Source of the DNA: Glandiceps talaboti
Lineage: Eukaryota; Hemichordata; Enteropneusta; Spengelidae
NCBI RefSeq assembly: GCF_964340395.1
Contig: NC_135560.1
Location: 20,959,675 to 21,023,674 of the forward strand
Direction of reading: 5' to 3'
DNA length: 64,000 bases
The number at the start of each line of letters is the position of its first letter. The stretch's first letter is position 1. The notes below the pieces were generated by a model. It worked only from the letters and a program-made list of their open reading frames with translations. It was not told where the DNA came from and did not search any database. Positions 13,401 through 24,517 of this stretch are shown in pieces. Made by a program: the position numbers and the translations under genes.

Positions 13401-15656
13401 GATTCTGATTTTAACATTTCTATCACTATTGAGTGTCCATAGTTTTGCTTGAGGAATAGACAAAACCAAGTCAAAGCTAGGCCATATAAGATGGATATAT
13501 ACCGATGTATTATTTCATTAAGCTATGCTCATACCGGTCAACATAAGCTTATAGTTCGACCATCTGATTCGTTGGTCCAAATGTATAGCTCACAGTTAAG
13601 CTTACTGTAGTACCTTTAAATTACATTTCAAGTAATGTAGCTATAGTTTCACATACAATCGGAATTATAATTAAGAGAAACTGCAGATCTGAACAGTAAC
13701 CATAGCAACTGAATTAATTGCTACTCTATAAATTAGCAAGGTTACGTATTACGGTTCAGACACTGATGATAGCTAAGTCAGCTAAGCCATCTTCATCTAC
13801 AATTAAAATTTAAGACCTGAAACAAAAATGGTGTCTGGCTTGACGAAAATCTTACTAAGGCTGCTACATTGTATTGTCTAGGTTAACCAAAACTATCACC
13901 AATAGTGCTTCATTTTATTGTCTGGATCAACAAACATCTTACAAACAACGATATTTGTCGGACAAGACGATAAAGGGTAGCACTGTTGGTAAGATTTTTA
14001 ATGAGCCACATGCACACGATAGCAGTGTTACTTAAGAATTTTCTCGAGCCAGACGACATTTTGTTTGAGGGTTTGTGATTTCCATTGTAATACAGACATT
14101 GTAAATAAATATATAGACACTATGGTCGAGTATGCCGTATTCATATTTGATAAAATTGCAACCATTGTGAAGGTTTTCCGTGCCTGTGATAAAACTAATT
14201 CAGATTTGATGTGTTTCTCACATTGCTTTCTACAGTCATGGCTTAACTATTTTCTCCAAGTGTTTTGCTGTCAATACATCTAGAGGCTTTGTCCTGTTAA
14301 AAAAGCGCAACTGAAATTTAGTTTAATAGTATTTAAGGATCATCACCACATCCATTACAGAGTAGTAACATTCAGCTCATCTCTCCATGTATTTTTTACA
14401 CGTAAGAACTATGACTCTCTTATTTTGCCACATTTACTTTTTCTCACCAGCACTTTGCGCACTCGCACATCCATGGCAGGGTTTGATCATCGGAGGTGTG
14501 GGAGCTTTGATTGCTCTGCTCGGAAACATCATCATGGAAAAGTTAAAGATAGATGATCCAGTGGGAGTTGTACCAGTCCATGGGTTATCAGGTGCATGGG
14601 GACTGCTGTCAGTTGGTTTCTTTATTAGAGAGGACCGCATTGAAAACTTAACACGTTACTCAAGGAACGGTCAGTCCATCCCCATGATCTTAGGTACTTC
14701 CATTCCACTGTTGCTAGTCAGACTCTGGCGAAGAATTAAGTCATAGACATCATTGGTCTTGCCATACTTAGTTGTAACTCATACTACTTACAATATATAG
14801 CGAATGTATTTGAGGAGAGTTCACAGGTTATGTCACACCTTGAGAATCTGTTGATCAAAACCATAAGTTTTGAAATTAATCATTACAATTTCTCACTCGA
14901 CTGTTAAACTATTGCATGTCTTGTCGTCAATGAATATATATTAAACATTACAAATTTGTTATGGACTTCATTTTAGATATGAAATTCATTAAACTTGGCG
15001 TGCATTGGAGTAAAGACATTGGTCCTATCACATGACATGACATGTCTAATCATCGACTTCCATAATCAACTCACTCATTATATTATAAATTTCGTCGGAC
15101 GATTGCATTACATCACAGCGATGCCAATAAAGTGAAATAATGTTTGGCTCATATTCACTCCATAATCTAATTACTTCCAGGTTTGTTCTACGGGGGTGGA
15201 TTGTATATGTTGGGAGTCCAGACCGCAGCAATCGTATCCATAACAGTTTGGACATTGATTCTATCATATCTCATTTTGAAATTACTTGACCTTGCTGTTG
15301 GACTGAGAGTTCCCCTCCACGAGGAACTGCTTGGAGCCGATATGGTGGAACACTCCCTTAATGGATCATACGACAAGATTTCTGGTGCATTAGTTGGATA
15401 TGATGGTAAACTTCTTCAAATAGTACAATCAAATGGTGATCAAGTCTATCAAGATAACATTAACCGCATTTCACATGCAGTGGCGCTTGGTATACCAGCT
15501 GCCCTTCTGCAGAAATTTGATGTACGGCCTATAAATAATGGGGAGATGCAAGGAGGAAGAGACATGATGAACAACCAAAGGGCAAGTCGAAAAAAGTCTA
15601 GCCTTGCAAGCAGGCCAAGAATAGTAAACAAAAGACTACGGAAAGCACACGAGTAA
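6795..15656 (+). CDS. Amt: AMT-A: Amt-family ammonium transporter (six exons)
   Basis: Channel-like ammonium transporter, expected to be a trimer in the plasma membrane that conducts NH4+/NH3. Coding exons are 6795-7561, 10814-10885, 12453-12512, 12997-13073, 14451-14669 and 15181-15656; all introns are GT-AG, total 556 aa. The outside N-terminus has sequons at N7, N11 and N36. The conserved core begins at about W54 (WDDATW). Seen by alignment to E. coli AmtB: gate Phe pair F147/F151 (FHTSF), recruitment Trp about W191, signature DIAGAGGIH with D204 and pore H212, Ser of FNCGS in exon 2, and second pore His about H369 (VPVHG). The cytosolic tail is the shortest of the family here and ends Lys/Arg-rich. 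Intron 1 (3.3 kb) holds Penelope-like fragments, a MITE and a TG repeat; intron 2 a 32-bp minisatellite; introns 3-5 nothing notable. The start is the first ATG in frame with the core. Confidence 0.93.
8062..8455 (-). mobile_element. Penelope-like element fragment: GIY-YIG end (fossil)
   Basis: On the - strand this reads as a relic of the GIY-YIG endonuclease of Penelope-like retroelements (visible residues IYCEKCERIIYVGEAGDT), followed by an untranslated tail. It is an inverted, diverged copy of 9930-10375, including the tail with GCGAAACGTCTTGG. It is broken and looks old. Penelope elements often carry terminal repeats in inverted arrangement, so this and the next two pieces may come from one insertion. 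Confidence 0.65.
8456..8850 (+). mobile_element. Penelope-like element fragment: reverse transcriptase piece (fossil)
   Basis: Reads on the + strand as a decayed reverse-transcriptase segment. The stretch RYVDGALGVWIHTLQDLNNF resembles the YVDD active-site region of Penelope-like enzymes, and NSIHPQIQMEL matches the segment that follows it in that family. It is bordered on the left by an inverted endonuclease end and on the right by a MITE. Broken, with several breaks. Confidence 0.55.
8925..9037. mobile_element. MITE copy 1, internally deleted, 9-bp target duplication
   Basis: Starts CAATCTGATTAAAATC and ends TTAGATTG. Its interior (TATTTACCTCTATTC, TTTGTTTTGTTC, GAGTGATCG) matches the reverse complement of the full copy at 50004-50134. 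Most of the right inverted repeat is lost. The 9-mer CACAGATCC flanks it exactly on both sides (8916-8924 and 9038-9046). Confidence 0.8.
9930..10375 (+). mobile_element. Penelope-like element fragment: GIY-YIG end and tail (fossil)
   Basis: The + strand reads as the C-terminal endonuclease region of a Penelope-like element (residues such as GDTIYTSPQNH and the later HFDLTNHSLAAFKIIELE), then a tail of about 150 bp that ends near GAGCGAAACGTCTTGG and is shared, inverted, with 8062-8230. Broken. A TG microsatellite follows directly. Confidence 0.65.
10389..10436. repeat. TG microsatellite
   Basis: About 24 uninterrupted TG units in AMT-A intron 1, immediately after the Penelope-like tail. Confidence 0.95.
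10814..10885 (+). CDS. Amt: AMT-A exon 2 (72 nt)
   Basis: Encodes [17 protein letters not shown] and the residues that follow, with the Ser matching S219 of E. coli AmtB at the outer recruitment site. Acceptor TTTATAG, donor GTATGA; both junctions phase 2. Confidence 0.9.
11281..11475. mobile_element. small inverted-repeat element, about 195 bp
   Basis: CTTGTCATAAAGGCTTAGCA at 11281 and its near-exact inverted copy ending at 11475 (TGCTAAGCATTTATGACAAG) bracket a non-coding centre. A related single end occurs at about 58250-58275 beside the same TGTGTGTCTC sequence, so the sequence is dispersed. I see no clear target duplication. Probably a MITE. Confidence 0.45.
11969..12325. repeat. 32-bp minisatellite, 11 units
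   Basis: The unit contains TTACAATACAGACACCATCC and repeats with an exact 32-base period from 11992 to 12312 (11 occurrences of ACAGACACC). It lies in AMT-A intron 2. Because 32 is not a multiple of 3, it opens three long but meaningless frames on the + strand. Confidence 0.95.
12453..12512 (+). CDS. Amt: AMT-A exon 3 (60 nt)
   Basis: Encodes R-SAISTITASIAGGIVGILL, a membrane segment. Acceptor TTTTCCAG, donor GTAATA, phases 2/2. Confidence 0.9.
12997..13073 (+). CDS. Amt: AMT-A exon 4 (77 nt)
   Basis: Encodes SYVSRRRKFDVNYLINGVLG and the next residues to the start of Gly; the basic loop precedes a membrane segment. Acceptor TATTTCAG, donor GTATGC; junction phases 2 and 1. Confidence 0.9.
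14451..14669 (+). CDS. Amt: AMT-A exon 5 (219 nt)
   Basis: Encodes two membrane segments around [19 protein letters not shown], which carries the second pore His. Acceptor TCTCACCAG, donor GTCAGT, phases 1/1. Confidence 0.92.
15181..15656 (+). CDS. Amt: AMT-A exon 6, stop TAA
   Basis: Encodes GLFYGGGLYMLGVQ, the last membrane segment, the conserved cytosolic segment GADMVEHSLNGSYDK, and a tail ending SRKKSSLASRPRIVNKRLRK and a few more residues. Acceptor TTACTTCCAG. Confidence 0.93.
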
Positions 15657-15857
15657 TGTTCGTCTATTTTCTTGCAAATCAGTTCAGGCTTAATTGTTCA
15701 TACTGTAAGGACAAACTTTCAATTAAACAACAAAATAGATGTTTGTACATTTTCGTCAAAAACGTTAATATCAATTATTACGATTCTATTTTGACAAGTC
15801 TATCAACGACTGAAGTTGTGGTAAGAGATAGAATATTACTCGCGTGCGTGCGCGCGC

Positions 15858-15905
15858 GTATGTATGTATGTATGTATGTATGTATGTATGTATGTATGTA
15901 TGTAT
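15858..15905. repeat. TATG microsatellite
   Basis: About 12 TATG units in the 3' flank of AMT-A. Confidence 0.95.
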
Positions 15906-16046
15906 GGCACGCATACATGTATACATATGTATGTACCTCGCTCAAATACATGTGCATAGCACGTTTGTAGCAATTAATGTAATGACGTGCTTGCTTGTTT
16001 TGAAATATACAAAGTCGTAAAGTAATGCTTTATTTATTTATTGTCA

Positions 16047-16052
16047 AATAAA
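16047..16052 (+). terminator. candidate polyadenylation signal of AMT-A
   Basis: AATAAA about 390 nt after the stop codon, following a T-rich stretch. A nearer signal was not obvious. Confidence 0.4.
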
Positions 16053-17522
16053 GTGTAAATTCGTGAAATGGAGCTCGTTACTGGTGGGTTTTATTAGCGT
16101 AATCTTACAGTGACAAAACACATACAAATTCCACAAACATACGCACACTTCCACATCCCAAGTGCAACACTTATATGGTGAAGTCATAAAGCAGTTTCTT
16201 CATTGAAATCTGCCGATAAACCAGACTGTAATTTTTCAACGACGTATATCCCAAAGCTTGGTAGAAAAGAAAAGAAATTCTGGTAGCCCTGCACCATTAA
16301 CCATTATAACTAGGAGGCGTTTGAATGGTGACAAAATTATATTCAATAACTCAGGGAAACGGTCAGAAACGGAGATTAGCAGCTTTTGAGTTGTAACACT
16401 CGACAGTTTGTGATAAAGAAGTATGTTCGTCCATACAGGTGAATGAAAAGGAAAGCACGCACTTATTAGAAAAAGTCTGCTACGTGACTTGTGTAGCTTG
16501 ACACTTGACAAAACACATCGGAAATTTAAGAACTTTTCTGTGTCTGGAAAACATCAGAAATGTAATCTGAGTGGTTTCAACAACAAAAAACTTGTCTAGG
16601 TTTCGTTTAACGGTTTGTTGAACCATAGACAGTGGTTCAACAGCGTTTTAAAGCAAATTCAGTATAATTTATAAACTAGTGATGTATACCTTAACTCGCT
16701 CAAAAATTGTCTCTACCTTTTGGAGCGGACTGACAAGTTAACACGTCGTTAAAGGAAAATTGAAAAATACTCGCAATGGGAGTTCACGAATAAAAACATT
16801 ATGTTTTACAGCATTTTTGTAGAAGATTGTTCCAGTCAGAATTTACGCTTGCCAATGATGCCCAGACTAGTTTATATTATAATAATCATGTACATGTATT
16901 AGGTTTAATTACATCACATCTCGAAACCTCACCACGTCACCTAATATTACTTTACTGCAAATTTAGTTTGGCTACTAGTCGACTAGAACGTTTTTAAGAG
17001 AGAAGAAATGTTATATCATATAGCCTCTAGGTGATTCGCTTAGTGTAATGTTATCTCATATAAGGTATTCATAACATGGACTTCGCCATAATAATATATA
17101 CATTGTTATGTAAGCAAGTAAGACATTCGCCTAGAAAAAATATGATTCAAGGATTGAATTATTTTCAATATTGCCTTTGGCGAACGGCTGCTTTGTGACA
17201 ACATCTATATCATTGATGGATACTTAGGCCCAGAGCTACTGATTAATTCAGGGAAATTTTGTTTGATAGTTTCGTGCTGTCATGGTGAGATAGCGGAAAT
17301 AAACACATACATATATACTTCAGTCTGAGAATGTAAGCTTTTGACTATCATGCTTTGTATTTAAAATATGCAACGGTGCGATTAAATTGCATATCCATCC
17401 ATATAGTTGCCTTTATATCTTTCAGTAAAGGTGTATTCAAATATAAAAGGTTATAGTAGAAGTATACATCTACATGAGTTATCAATACGAAAAAACGCAT
17501 TCTATTTTTAGTGAACGAAAAT

Positions 17523-17528
<6 letters not shown>

Positions 17529-17567
<39 letters not shown>
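17529..17567. repeat. TA microsatellite
   Basis: About 19 TA units between AMT-A and AMT-B. Confidence 0.95.
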
Positions 17568-17568
<1 letters not shown>

Positions 17569-17712
17569 CTCGGTGAGTATCTGTGTGTGTGAAGGTGTTG
17601 GTTGTTATTGTGTGAGGTATTGGGTGCGGACAAGTAGGTGCTGGCGGGTTGTTACATGTCGGGCTTTGATGTTCCGTTAGTTAACGGGTTTAGTTGAGGT
17701 GATAGATGCTAT

Positions 17713-17973
17713 AACAGCACAGAACTATCAAAACACATTTGGAAACTGAAAAGAAACAACGAGCCTTTTTCCGTATCCTGGCCCATCAGCAAGACAGCCC
17801 AAGCATACACCAATAAAACAAAACGATACAACTTGTTTTTAACCGAAAAACTAACCATTATTAAAGCAGACAAAATCTCCACACTAAACAAAAGAACAGA
17901 GTTGATATCTAAATGCCAACACGAGAATAAGTTTTATTTAATTTCAAAATACTGTCATTTGCCAAAAAACTAA
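17713..17973 (+). mobile_element. retroelement C-terminal fragment, probably Penelope-like (fossil)
   Basis: An 86-codon open stretch reads STELSKHIWKLKRNN, later TNKTKRYNLFLTEKLTIIKA and LNKRTELISKCQHENKFYL. From memory this resembles the C-terminal endonuclease region of Penelope-type retroelements common in cnidarians and other invertebrates. There is no reverse transcriptase next to it, so it is a severely truncated relic. Confidence 0.45.
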
Positions 17974-18691
17974 GAAAGTTGATAAACTAGTAGTCTATTA
18001 TATTAGTTGCAATACACAATTGCTAAGTTCACTTAACTAGTTGTAATCGTTAAAATATAGAATAAATGACATATTTTCTCTCTATTTCAAAATACCAAAT
18101 GCACCCATCACTTTGTTGACATATGCAAGTGATAAGTACAAGTTTGGGTTCAAGTGGGAGTTAATAATGAGATTTACTCATCATACAAAATACATATGTA
18201 TATCTACAAAACTTGTAGATATTTCTGTTATGCATTGATTCTGTTATAAATGTGTTCTGCTGGTGTATAGTGAGTTTACTCTCAATGATCCCCATTTTCT
18301 CGGTATGAATAATGTCGAACGTCTACCAACTCGGCAACGTACATTTGCTTGTTTGTCGTCATTCGGCTATTATAAGGAGAAATATCTATAGTATTCAGCA
18401 GCATCTCATTAGCACAGACCTCATTTTGAGATGCATATTCCTATGGTGAACAAGAAAGACACGCTTCTAAGGTAGTGGCATCGTTGTTAGTGTGATGTTT
18501 CGAACGACCTTCTTTACTCAAGGATTTTCAAACGTAACACGTACAACAGTGAGAAGTTTAGAATATCATGGAAGGATGCGAACAAAGATCTGGGCAGGAG
18601 GAGATTTACGTCTATGACGTATGCATGTCTATTTACAACATATGCATGTACGACTGTTTCTAATATTCTCCTGTTAGAATTCAAATTACCA

Positions 18692-19431
18692 ATGGCACCA
18701 CAGTCGTTGTCAGACATGGTTGATTTATTCAACGGAACCCTGGTCAACGTATCGGCTAAATTCAATCTAAGTGACCGAACACAAATCTACAGTAAGGTAA
18801 TTATCAAACACGCAGAGGCCAATTGGGATGATGCAACTTGGATTCTCACCAGTGCGTTTATTATTTTCACCATGCAGTCTGGGTTTGGATTACTTGAATC
18901 AGGCTCAGTGACACGGAAGAATGAAGTCAACATCATGGTAAAGAATGCTGTTGATGTGCTTTTCGGCGGCTTGTCTTACTGGGCGATTGGTTTTGGCTTA
19001 AGCTTCGGTGAAGCAGATGGCAGCAATCCCTTCCTGGGGGTTGGACGATTTTTCGTACACGCTAATGATGATAACATGGGCCTACTGTTCTCCAGTTTCT
19101 TTTTCCACACGTCTTTTGCTACAACGGCAACAACAATAGTAAGTGGTGCAATGGCCGAAAGAACAAAGCTTGAAAGCTATATACTGTTCTCGTTCTTCAA
19201 CACCCTCATATACAGCATACCAACTCATTGGTTATGGGCGTCGAATGGGTGGCTCAAGAAACTTGGCGTGGTTGATATAGCTGGAGCAGGGAGTGTACAT
19301 CTAACTGGTGGGGTAACAGGATTGATAGCTACTTTGATATTAAAGCCTCGGACAAATAGATTTGAAGACGGGAAGAAAGGACATTCCATGGGATCCCCCA
19401 CGAATGCTATGTTTGGGATGTTTGTGTTATG
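18692..19431 (+). CDS. Amt: AMT-B exon 1
   Basis: N-terminus through the first pore His to GMFVL plus two bases of Trp. Donor GTAGGT, phase 2. The 5' limit is uncertain (alternative start 18614). Confidence 0.88.
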
Positions 19432-22400
19432 GTAGGTTATTCTGTTTCAAACTCCCTATTATGTATTGACAGGAAAAGTTATTAATACCAAATATTAACA
19501 AGCTACACTTCTTATATCTCTTCGATTGAAAAACAACCTTTTCTCGTATAGTTTATAATGACATGTACGAGACCCGTTATCACATATCTATTTAACTTGT
19601 CAAGCAACAGGAGACACCATTTACATCTCCAAAGTGACTTCTGACATTAAGCTTACATAAGTTGAAAACGTTGCTACGAAACGCGTATTATGTATTATTG
19701 AAAATATATACTTAAAGCTTGTTACTGTTACTGGCAGACATGAACCAAATTTATTTTACTCCAGTCTCTACGTCTGGGTACATTATTCGCGTTTATAGCC
19801 TGGTCAAGGATATTAGCAATTTTCATGTCACATATTTACATATTGTTAGTTCAATTGCCTTTCTAGCTACAAAGTCTTGCAGCTGGTGTATAGCATCTGC
19901 TGTTTCAATATATGTCCCGTCTATTTCTGCAATACGCACTTTATTCATGAACCGGTGGAGACTAGTTTTATGGTACGATGCGTAAAGATAGAATATCACA
20001 ATCATTTCACACGCTGAATCTGCTACATACAGAAGGTCAGCATATTATCCATATACATATACGTTGCTAGGTTATTTAGAAAATGACAACGTGAAATGAT
20101 TAAAACTTTATTTACTCATTGAGTGACTAAAAAACCAAGTCATAACTCGTAATAGTTTAGTTCTTATATACAAGACTATACATTAAAGGAAACAACTCCA
20201 AACATATACTTGTATTGGCTGATGAATGAGATTGAATTGAGTAATTATCTAGTTCCATAATGGTTTAGTATCATTTTATAGGTGGGGTTGGCTTGGATTT
20301 AACTGTGGAAGTACCTATGGCATCACTGGTGGAAAGTGGAAACTGGCAGCAAGGTGAGTAAACTGCAATAATGAAGCTAATCACATCGTTGCCATAATGG
20401 TTACTTGTTACTTTCATACATAAAAGTCAATCTGTTGTTACTATTTAAAATTAATTTCAGAAATCAAGTGAGGAAAGAGATTTGAAACGTAATGATAAAA
20501 TAGAACAACCATGGTCTAAAGAGGTTTGTGAATAGCTGACGGTTAGGAAATAAACCTTCTTTATGAGCTAATTTTCTCGCCAGTTAAATTTATTGTGTAT
20601 GTTTGTTTGTATTGGTACGTTCCCCACACTGTGCGAACACTTACGTAATGCTCAGCCGACTCAAAACATTGCTACATTTCTTAATTACACAGTCAGCAGA
20701 TTAAAGTAACTCACGAACAATTTCGACAAAAATGATCATGTTTATCACTCTAGATTATCTTGTTTTAGAAATGGCGTGAGTTTTCGACAGCAAGAACAGA
20801 AGTCTTCTTCATCTTCTTCGTCTTCTTCTCCTCCTCAGAAAGAAGCCTTACTATTTCAATGTTAAAAAAACCAACAAATTTGATATGTCATATACTAAGG
20901 TTTAATATGGCTTCACTTAGACTCTGATTATTATATTATACGTTGTGGACATCAGTTTGCGTAGCAGTCAATGTTTAACATTGCAGAACTTCACCTCACA
21001 ATGTAGCCTATGGCTGTAATCAGTATATCGTAATAAGGGTCACGAATACAGGAACATAATTGTAATTGTGTGTTATCAGCACTCTCCTTTATTGTCAAGG
21101 TTACTGTTTTGACTATAATCTAAATGACTAGAACCACGTTGGCAATTGGAATGCTATTATCAATATACACGACACTTGATAAGCAGACAGTTTGTTTATT
21201 ATGAGCAAAAATTTTTTTCTACTCGACACTCCTTTTTGATGAATTTGTTGATGGAGATTAAAAATCTAGTTTACTCCATGCTTCTTTGGGCTGTTTCAAT
21301 ACCTGAGGGTACATTTAGAATAGGACGTGTCCTTAATGGAAATGGTTCAACATGGTCCATGCACTGATTATTCCTACTATTTTCGAAATCTCTTCAATAT
21401 TTGCAATAGGAAAGGTCATCGTTTCTTCATCGTGTCTGTTTTTGTTGAAAATTTCCTTCCAGGACCAGTGTATTGTTATTCTAGGACTAAATCAGATATT
21501 CCAACTTTTGACATTTCCATATATTATAATAGTGATGTCATAAATCATGCATCTGACAGGATAAAATATATATAATACATATTTATTCAGAATTAACAAT
21601 TTTGATGACATAAGAATAGCGATCAGTATCAGTATACCGTTTGCAATGATTGCAATGTGACAGTGAACATCAACATCATTTTTTGAATAAATATACATCA
21701 TAAAATAACATCAAACTTGACAACATATCTTTGTTGGATCTAAAAAAAATAAAATTACCAGTCTGCTAAAGTGTTGTGTCAAAAGATTTGATAGTCTAAA
21801 AGATATTTAGTTAATTTTTCTATTTTCATGGTTAGAATTGTGTACTTCAACGCGATTGATTTCAAAGAAACGCATGCTAGGAAATAGACTCTACTGAACT
21901 AGCCTTTATTAAAAAAGTGTGTGTGAAATTCTCCGCACATTAAAATAGACTGATTTGTATCCTGTTGACTTCATTTGGATCAATACAATATTGTCATCGT
22001 CAATACGGGTACCCAGATTGTACCATCACAGTCACTTACCAGTTTGAAGGCGGGTTGGGGACTTTTACAGAATCTTATTCATATCAATATTCCACTACAG
22101 GTCAGCAGTTTCAACAATTACGTCATCAATCGCTGGTGGTTTAGTTGGTATATCACTCAGGTAAGCTCAGATAATCAGTGTATACATTAAAATGAAGGAC
22201 AAACAAATACGTAAATAAAAAGGTAGCGTAAAAGGGAAAGTATTCTTGTACCTTATTGTCTCTCGTGTTTCCTAAGTAATGAGTGATGACTCATATCAAG
22301 TTCAAACTATTGATTGGTTGTTTTACTGTGTATCCATACTAATGTTGCTTTTATACTAACTTGCATTTACCACAAATGGTTTTATAAGATTATCTGCTGC

Positions 22401-24517
22401 TAAATATTAAAATATAACCATAGCATAAAAATCCTATCGAAAATACTATGATACTGTATGTATTCAGGTATTAAAAGTCCAATCTCATTTTTAGCAAATT
22501 AACATTGCAATATTTACAACTGCAGATTTGGAAGTCAATAAATCTGTTCATCTTTGGATTTCAGGAAGAAAACATACTTAATGGTATATTGTACATGATA
22601 TACACACACTGTTTATCATAGGCTATGGTCCATCCATTGCCGTTTAACACTTGCACTGATGACAAACTTGACTATTATATATATGGTGTATTGTTTTTTT
22701 GTTCGTAGTTACGTTTGCAAACGTAAGACATTCGACATTGCGTATCTGATCAACGGTGTGTTAGCTTCGCTGGTTTCAATTACAGGTGAGTTTCATCAGT
22801 TGTGTAATTTTTCGTTTTACTATTATTCGTGTTTTGAAATAAAAATATATTACATGTACGTTATTGTGAAAGATATAAATATGATTACTTTGGGATGTTT
22901 TGATTCTGGACAATGTCTTGGGTTGGACAAATTAGAATCAAATAAAATAAAAGGGATAAGAAATTATCTAGATAAACAAAATACGTCTTTGAACTACATT
23001 GTGTTTAATTTAGATGAATATTATATCGAGTTCTAATAGATGCAAGTATTTGGCATGCTGTATGACAACCTTGTTATTAAGTACATTTTCTTCGCGTTCG
23101 TGTTCTTCAACGTATATCTATAATGATTTTTTGCTTTATCTTCTTTGATATTCTTTCTTTCTTAAGCATTTTGTGCATTGGCACACCCTTGGCAATCTTT
23201 AATCATCGGTGCAATCGGAAGTGCAATCGCAAATCTTGGATGTAATTTGATGGAAAAACTGCGCATCGACGATCCTGTTGGAGTTGTACCTGTCCATGCA
23301 TTCGCCTCTATATGGTCTCTCCTCACAGTAGGATTATTTGCTAGGGTTGACGAAATAGAAAACATTGCGCAGCACAATGGTGAGTTAGTAACATTACTCG
23401 TTGAACTGTTATGTGGCAGGCATTATTCGAAAATATGACACACATTAAAGATAACCTCTTAGATACATGTAATTTCAGATCGGTCAATTTACTATCTAAC
23501 ACCTGAGACGCTGTCTATAGTAAATACTTGGTGTCATTCAAATGATGGTGGTGTTGTTTGAGCAAAATGGCATGGGCACACAGACACAAAACAGCCGTCG
23601 CGAACTTAACTTCTGGTTGTAAAAAGATAATCATGCAATCTCCACTGTAGCTTCGTTGCATTTCCTAATTAAAATTGAATACTGATTACTTTCCTAGTAG
23701 GCATTCCGGATTTAAACGATGATGTTTTAACCTGAAAACAGTGCCAACGGATTTTACATTTAAAAAAATTCTTGAAAGACATCCAGCTATAGTCCCGTTG
23801 GCGACCAAAATAACATATGAGTAACAACAGATTCAATTATTTGCTTATACCTCCACAGGGCTGTTTTATGGAGGTGGATTGTATATGCTGGGTGTGCAGA
23901 TTCTGGCGATAGTATCAGTAATAGTATGGACTCTGACTAGTGGTTTATTGTGCTTGAAAGCAGTAGACCTGACGGTTGGTCTACGAGTGCCCCTGAGAGA
24001 AGAACTTCTAGGCGCTGACCTTGTAGAGCACTCTCTAAATGGAACTTATGACAAAGCCACAGGTGAACTGCGAGGCATTGATGGAGAAATCATAGAAGTT
24101 ATCAATAGTAACGTAGGTGATGAATTAGATGAAGATTATATTGCACGCATGAGCAAACTCTCTCGCCTAGTCGTTTTTGGGTTGCCATCTCGTGTGCTTA
24201 ACTCTATTGATAAGTTTGATAATAAAACTGATTTTGAACACTATGGGGGAGACAGTGAGAATATAGCACGAAATAGAACAGCGCAATGGGCCGTCAAGAC
24301 GAAGAGTATCTGCGGAAAAGATGTTGACAACAGAAGTTCCACCGCCACGGTGACCAACCTCGATGAGGTAATTAATGACAGCGGAGAACCCGATATTATC
24401 GCCAAACACTCCACAGACGCTCGAAATAAATCATCTTCAGCATCTCAAGGTTCCAGTGTTTTCTCAAATCCGGGTGCCATGTTTGAATATGGCAGTAAAA
24501 CTTTGAAAGAAAAATGA
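18692..24517 (+). CDS. Amt: AMT-B: Amt-family ammonium transporter (six exons)
   Basis: Ammonium transporter, same fold and role as AMT-A. Coding exons 18692-19431, 20282-20353, 22101-22160, 22709-22785, 23167-23379 and 23859-24517; 606 aa. I prefer the ATG at 18692 because it gives an N-terminus like its neighbours (sequons NGT, NVS, NLS before NWDDATW). An in-frame ATG at 18614 would add 26 residues (MTYACLFTTYACTTVS and on), and an out-of-frame upstream ORF overlaps that region. Core motifs are present: FFHTSF, HWLWA, DIAGAGSVH, FNCGS, VPVHA. The tail is about 160 residues after GADLVEHSLNGTYDK, acidic then Ser-rich (SSSASQGSSVFS). Introns (850, 1747, 548, 381 and 479 bp) hold nothing notable. 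It is closest in layout to A and C. Confidence 0.92.
20282..20353 (+). CDS. Amt: AMT-B exon 2 (72 nt)
   Basis: [20 protein letters not shown] and the next residues. Acceptor TTTTATAG, donor GTGAGT. Confidence 0.9.
22101..22160 (+). CDS. Amt: AMT-B exon 3 (60 nt)
   Basis: R-SAVSTITSSIAGGLVGISL membrane segment. Acceptor CCACTACAG, donor GTAAGC. Confidence 0.9.
22709..22785 (+). CDS. Amt: AMT-B exon 4 (77 nt)
   Basis: SYVCKRKTFDIAYLINGVLA and the next residues. Acceptor TTGTTCGTAG, donor GTGAGT. Confidence 0.9.
23167..23379 (+). CDS. Amt: AMT-B exon 5 (213 nt)
   Basis: Carries [19 protein letters not shown] with the second pore His. Acceptor TTTCTTAAG, donor GTGAGT, phases 1/1. Confidence 0.92.
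23859..24517 (+). CDS. Amt: AMT-B exon 6, stop TGA
   Basis: GLFYGGGLYMLGVQ, last membrane segment, GADLVEHSLNGTYDK, then a long variable tail. Acceptor ACCTCCACAG. Confidence 0.92.

Larger units (their letters stand above)
15657..18691. other. intergenic AMT-A to AMT-B
   Basis: No host exon seen. Holds a TATG microsatellite (15858-15905), the candidate poly(A) site of A, a TA microsatellite (17529-17567), a retroelement fragment (17713-17973) and, at the right end, the leader of AMT-B with short upstream open frames. Confidence 0.6.

Noticed and set aside
18570-18660. Upstream open frame ahead of AMT-B (ATG at 18570)
   Set aside because: Possible translational control, but the transcript start is unknown and an upstream exon may exist, so I only mention it with the start choice.
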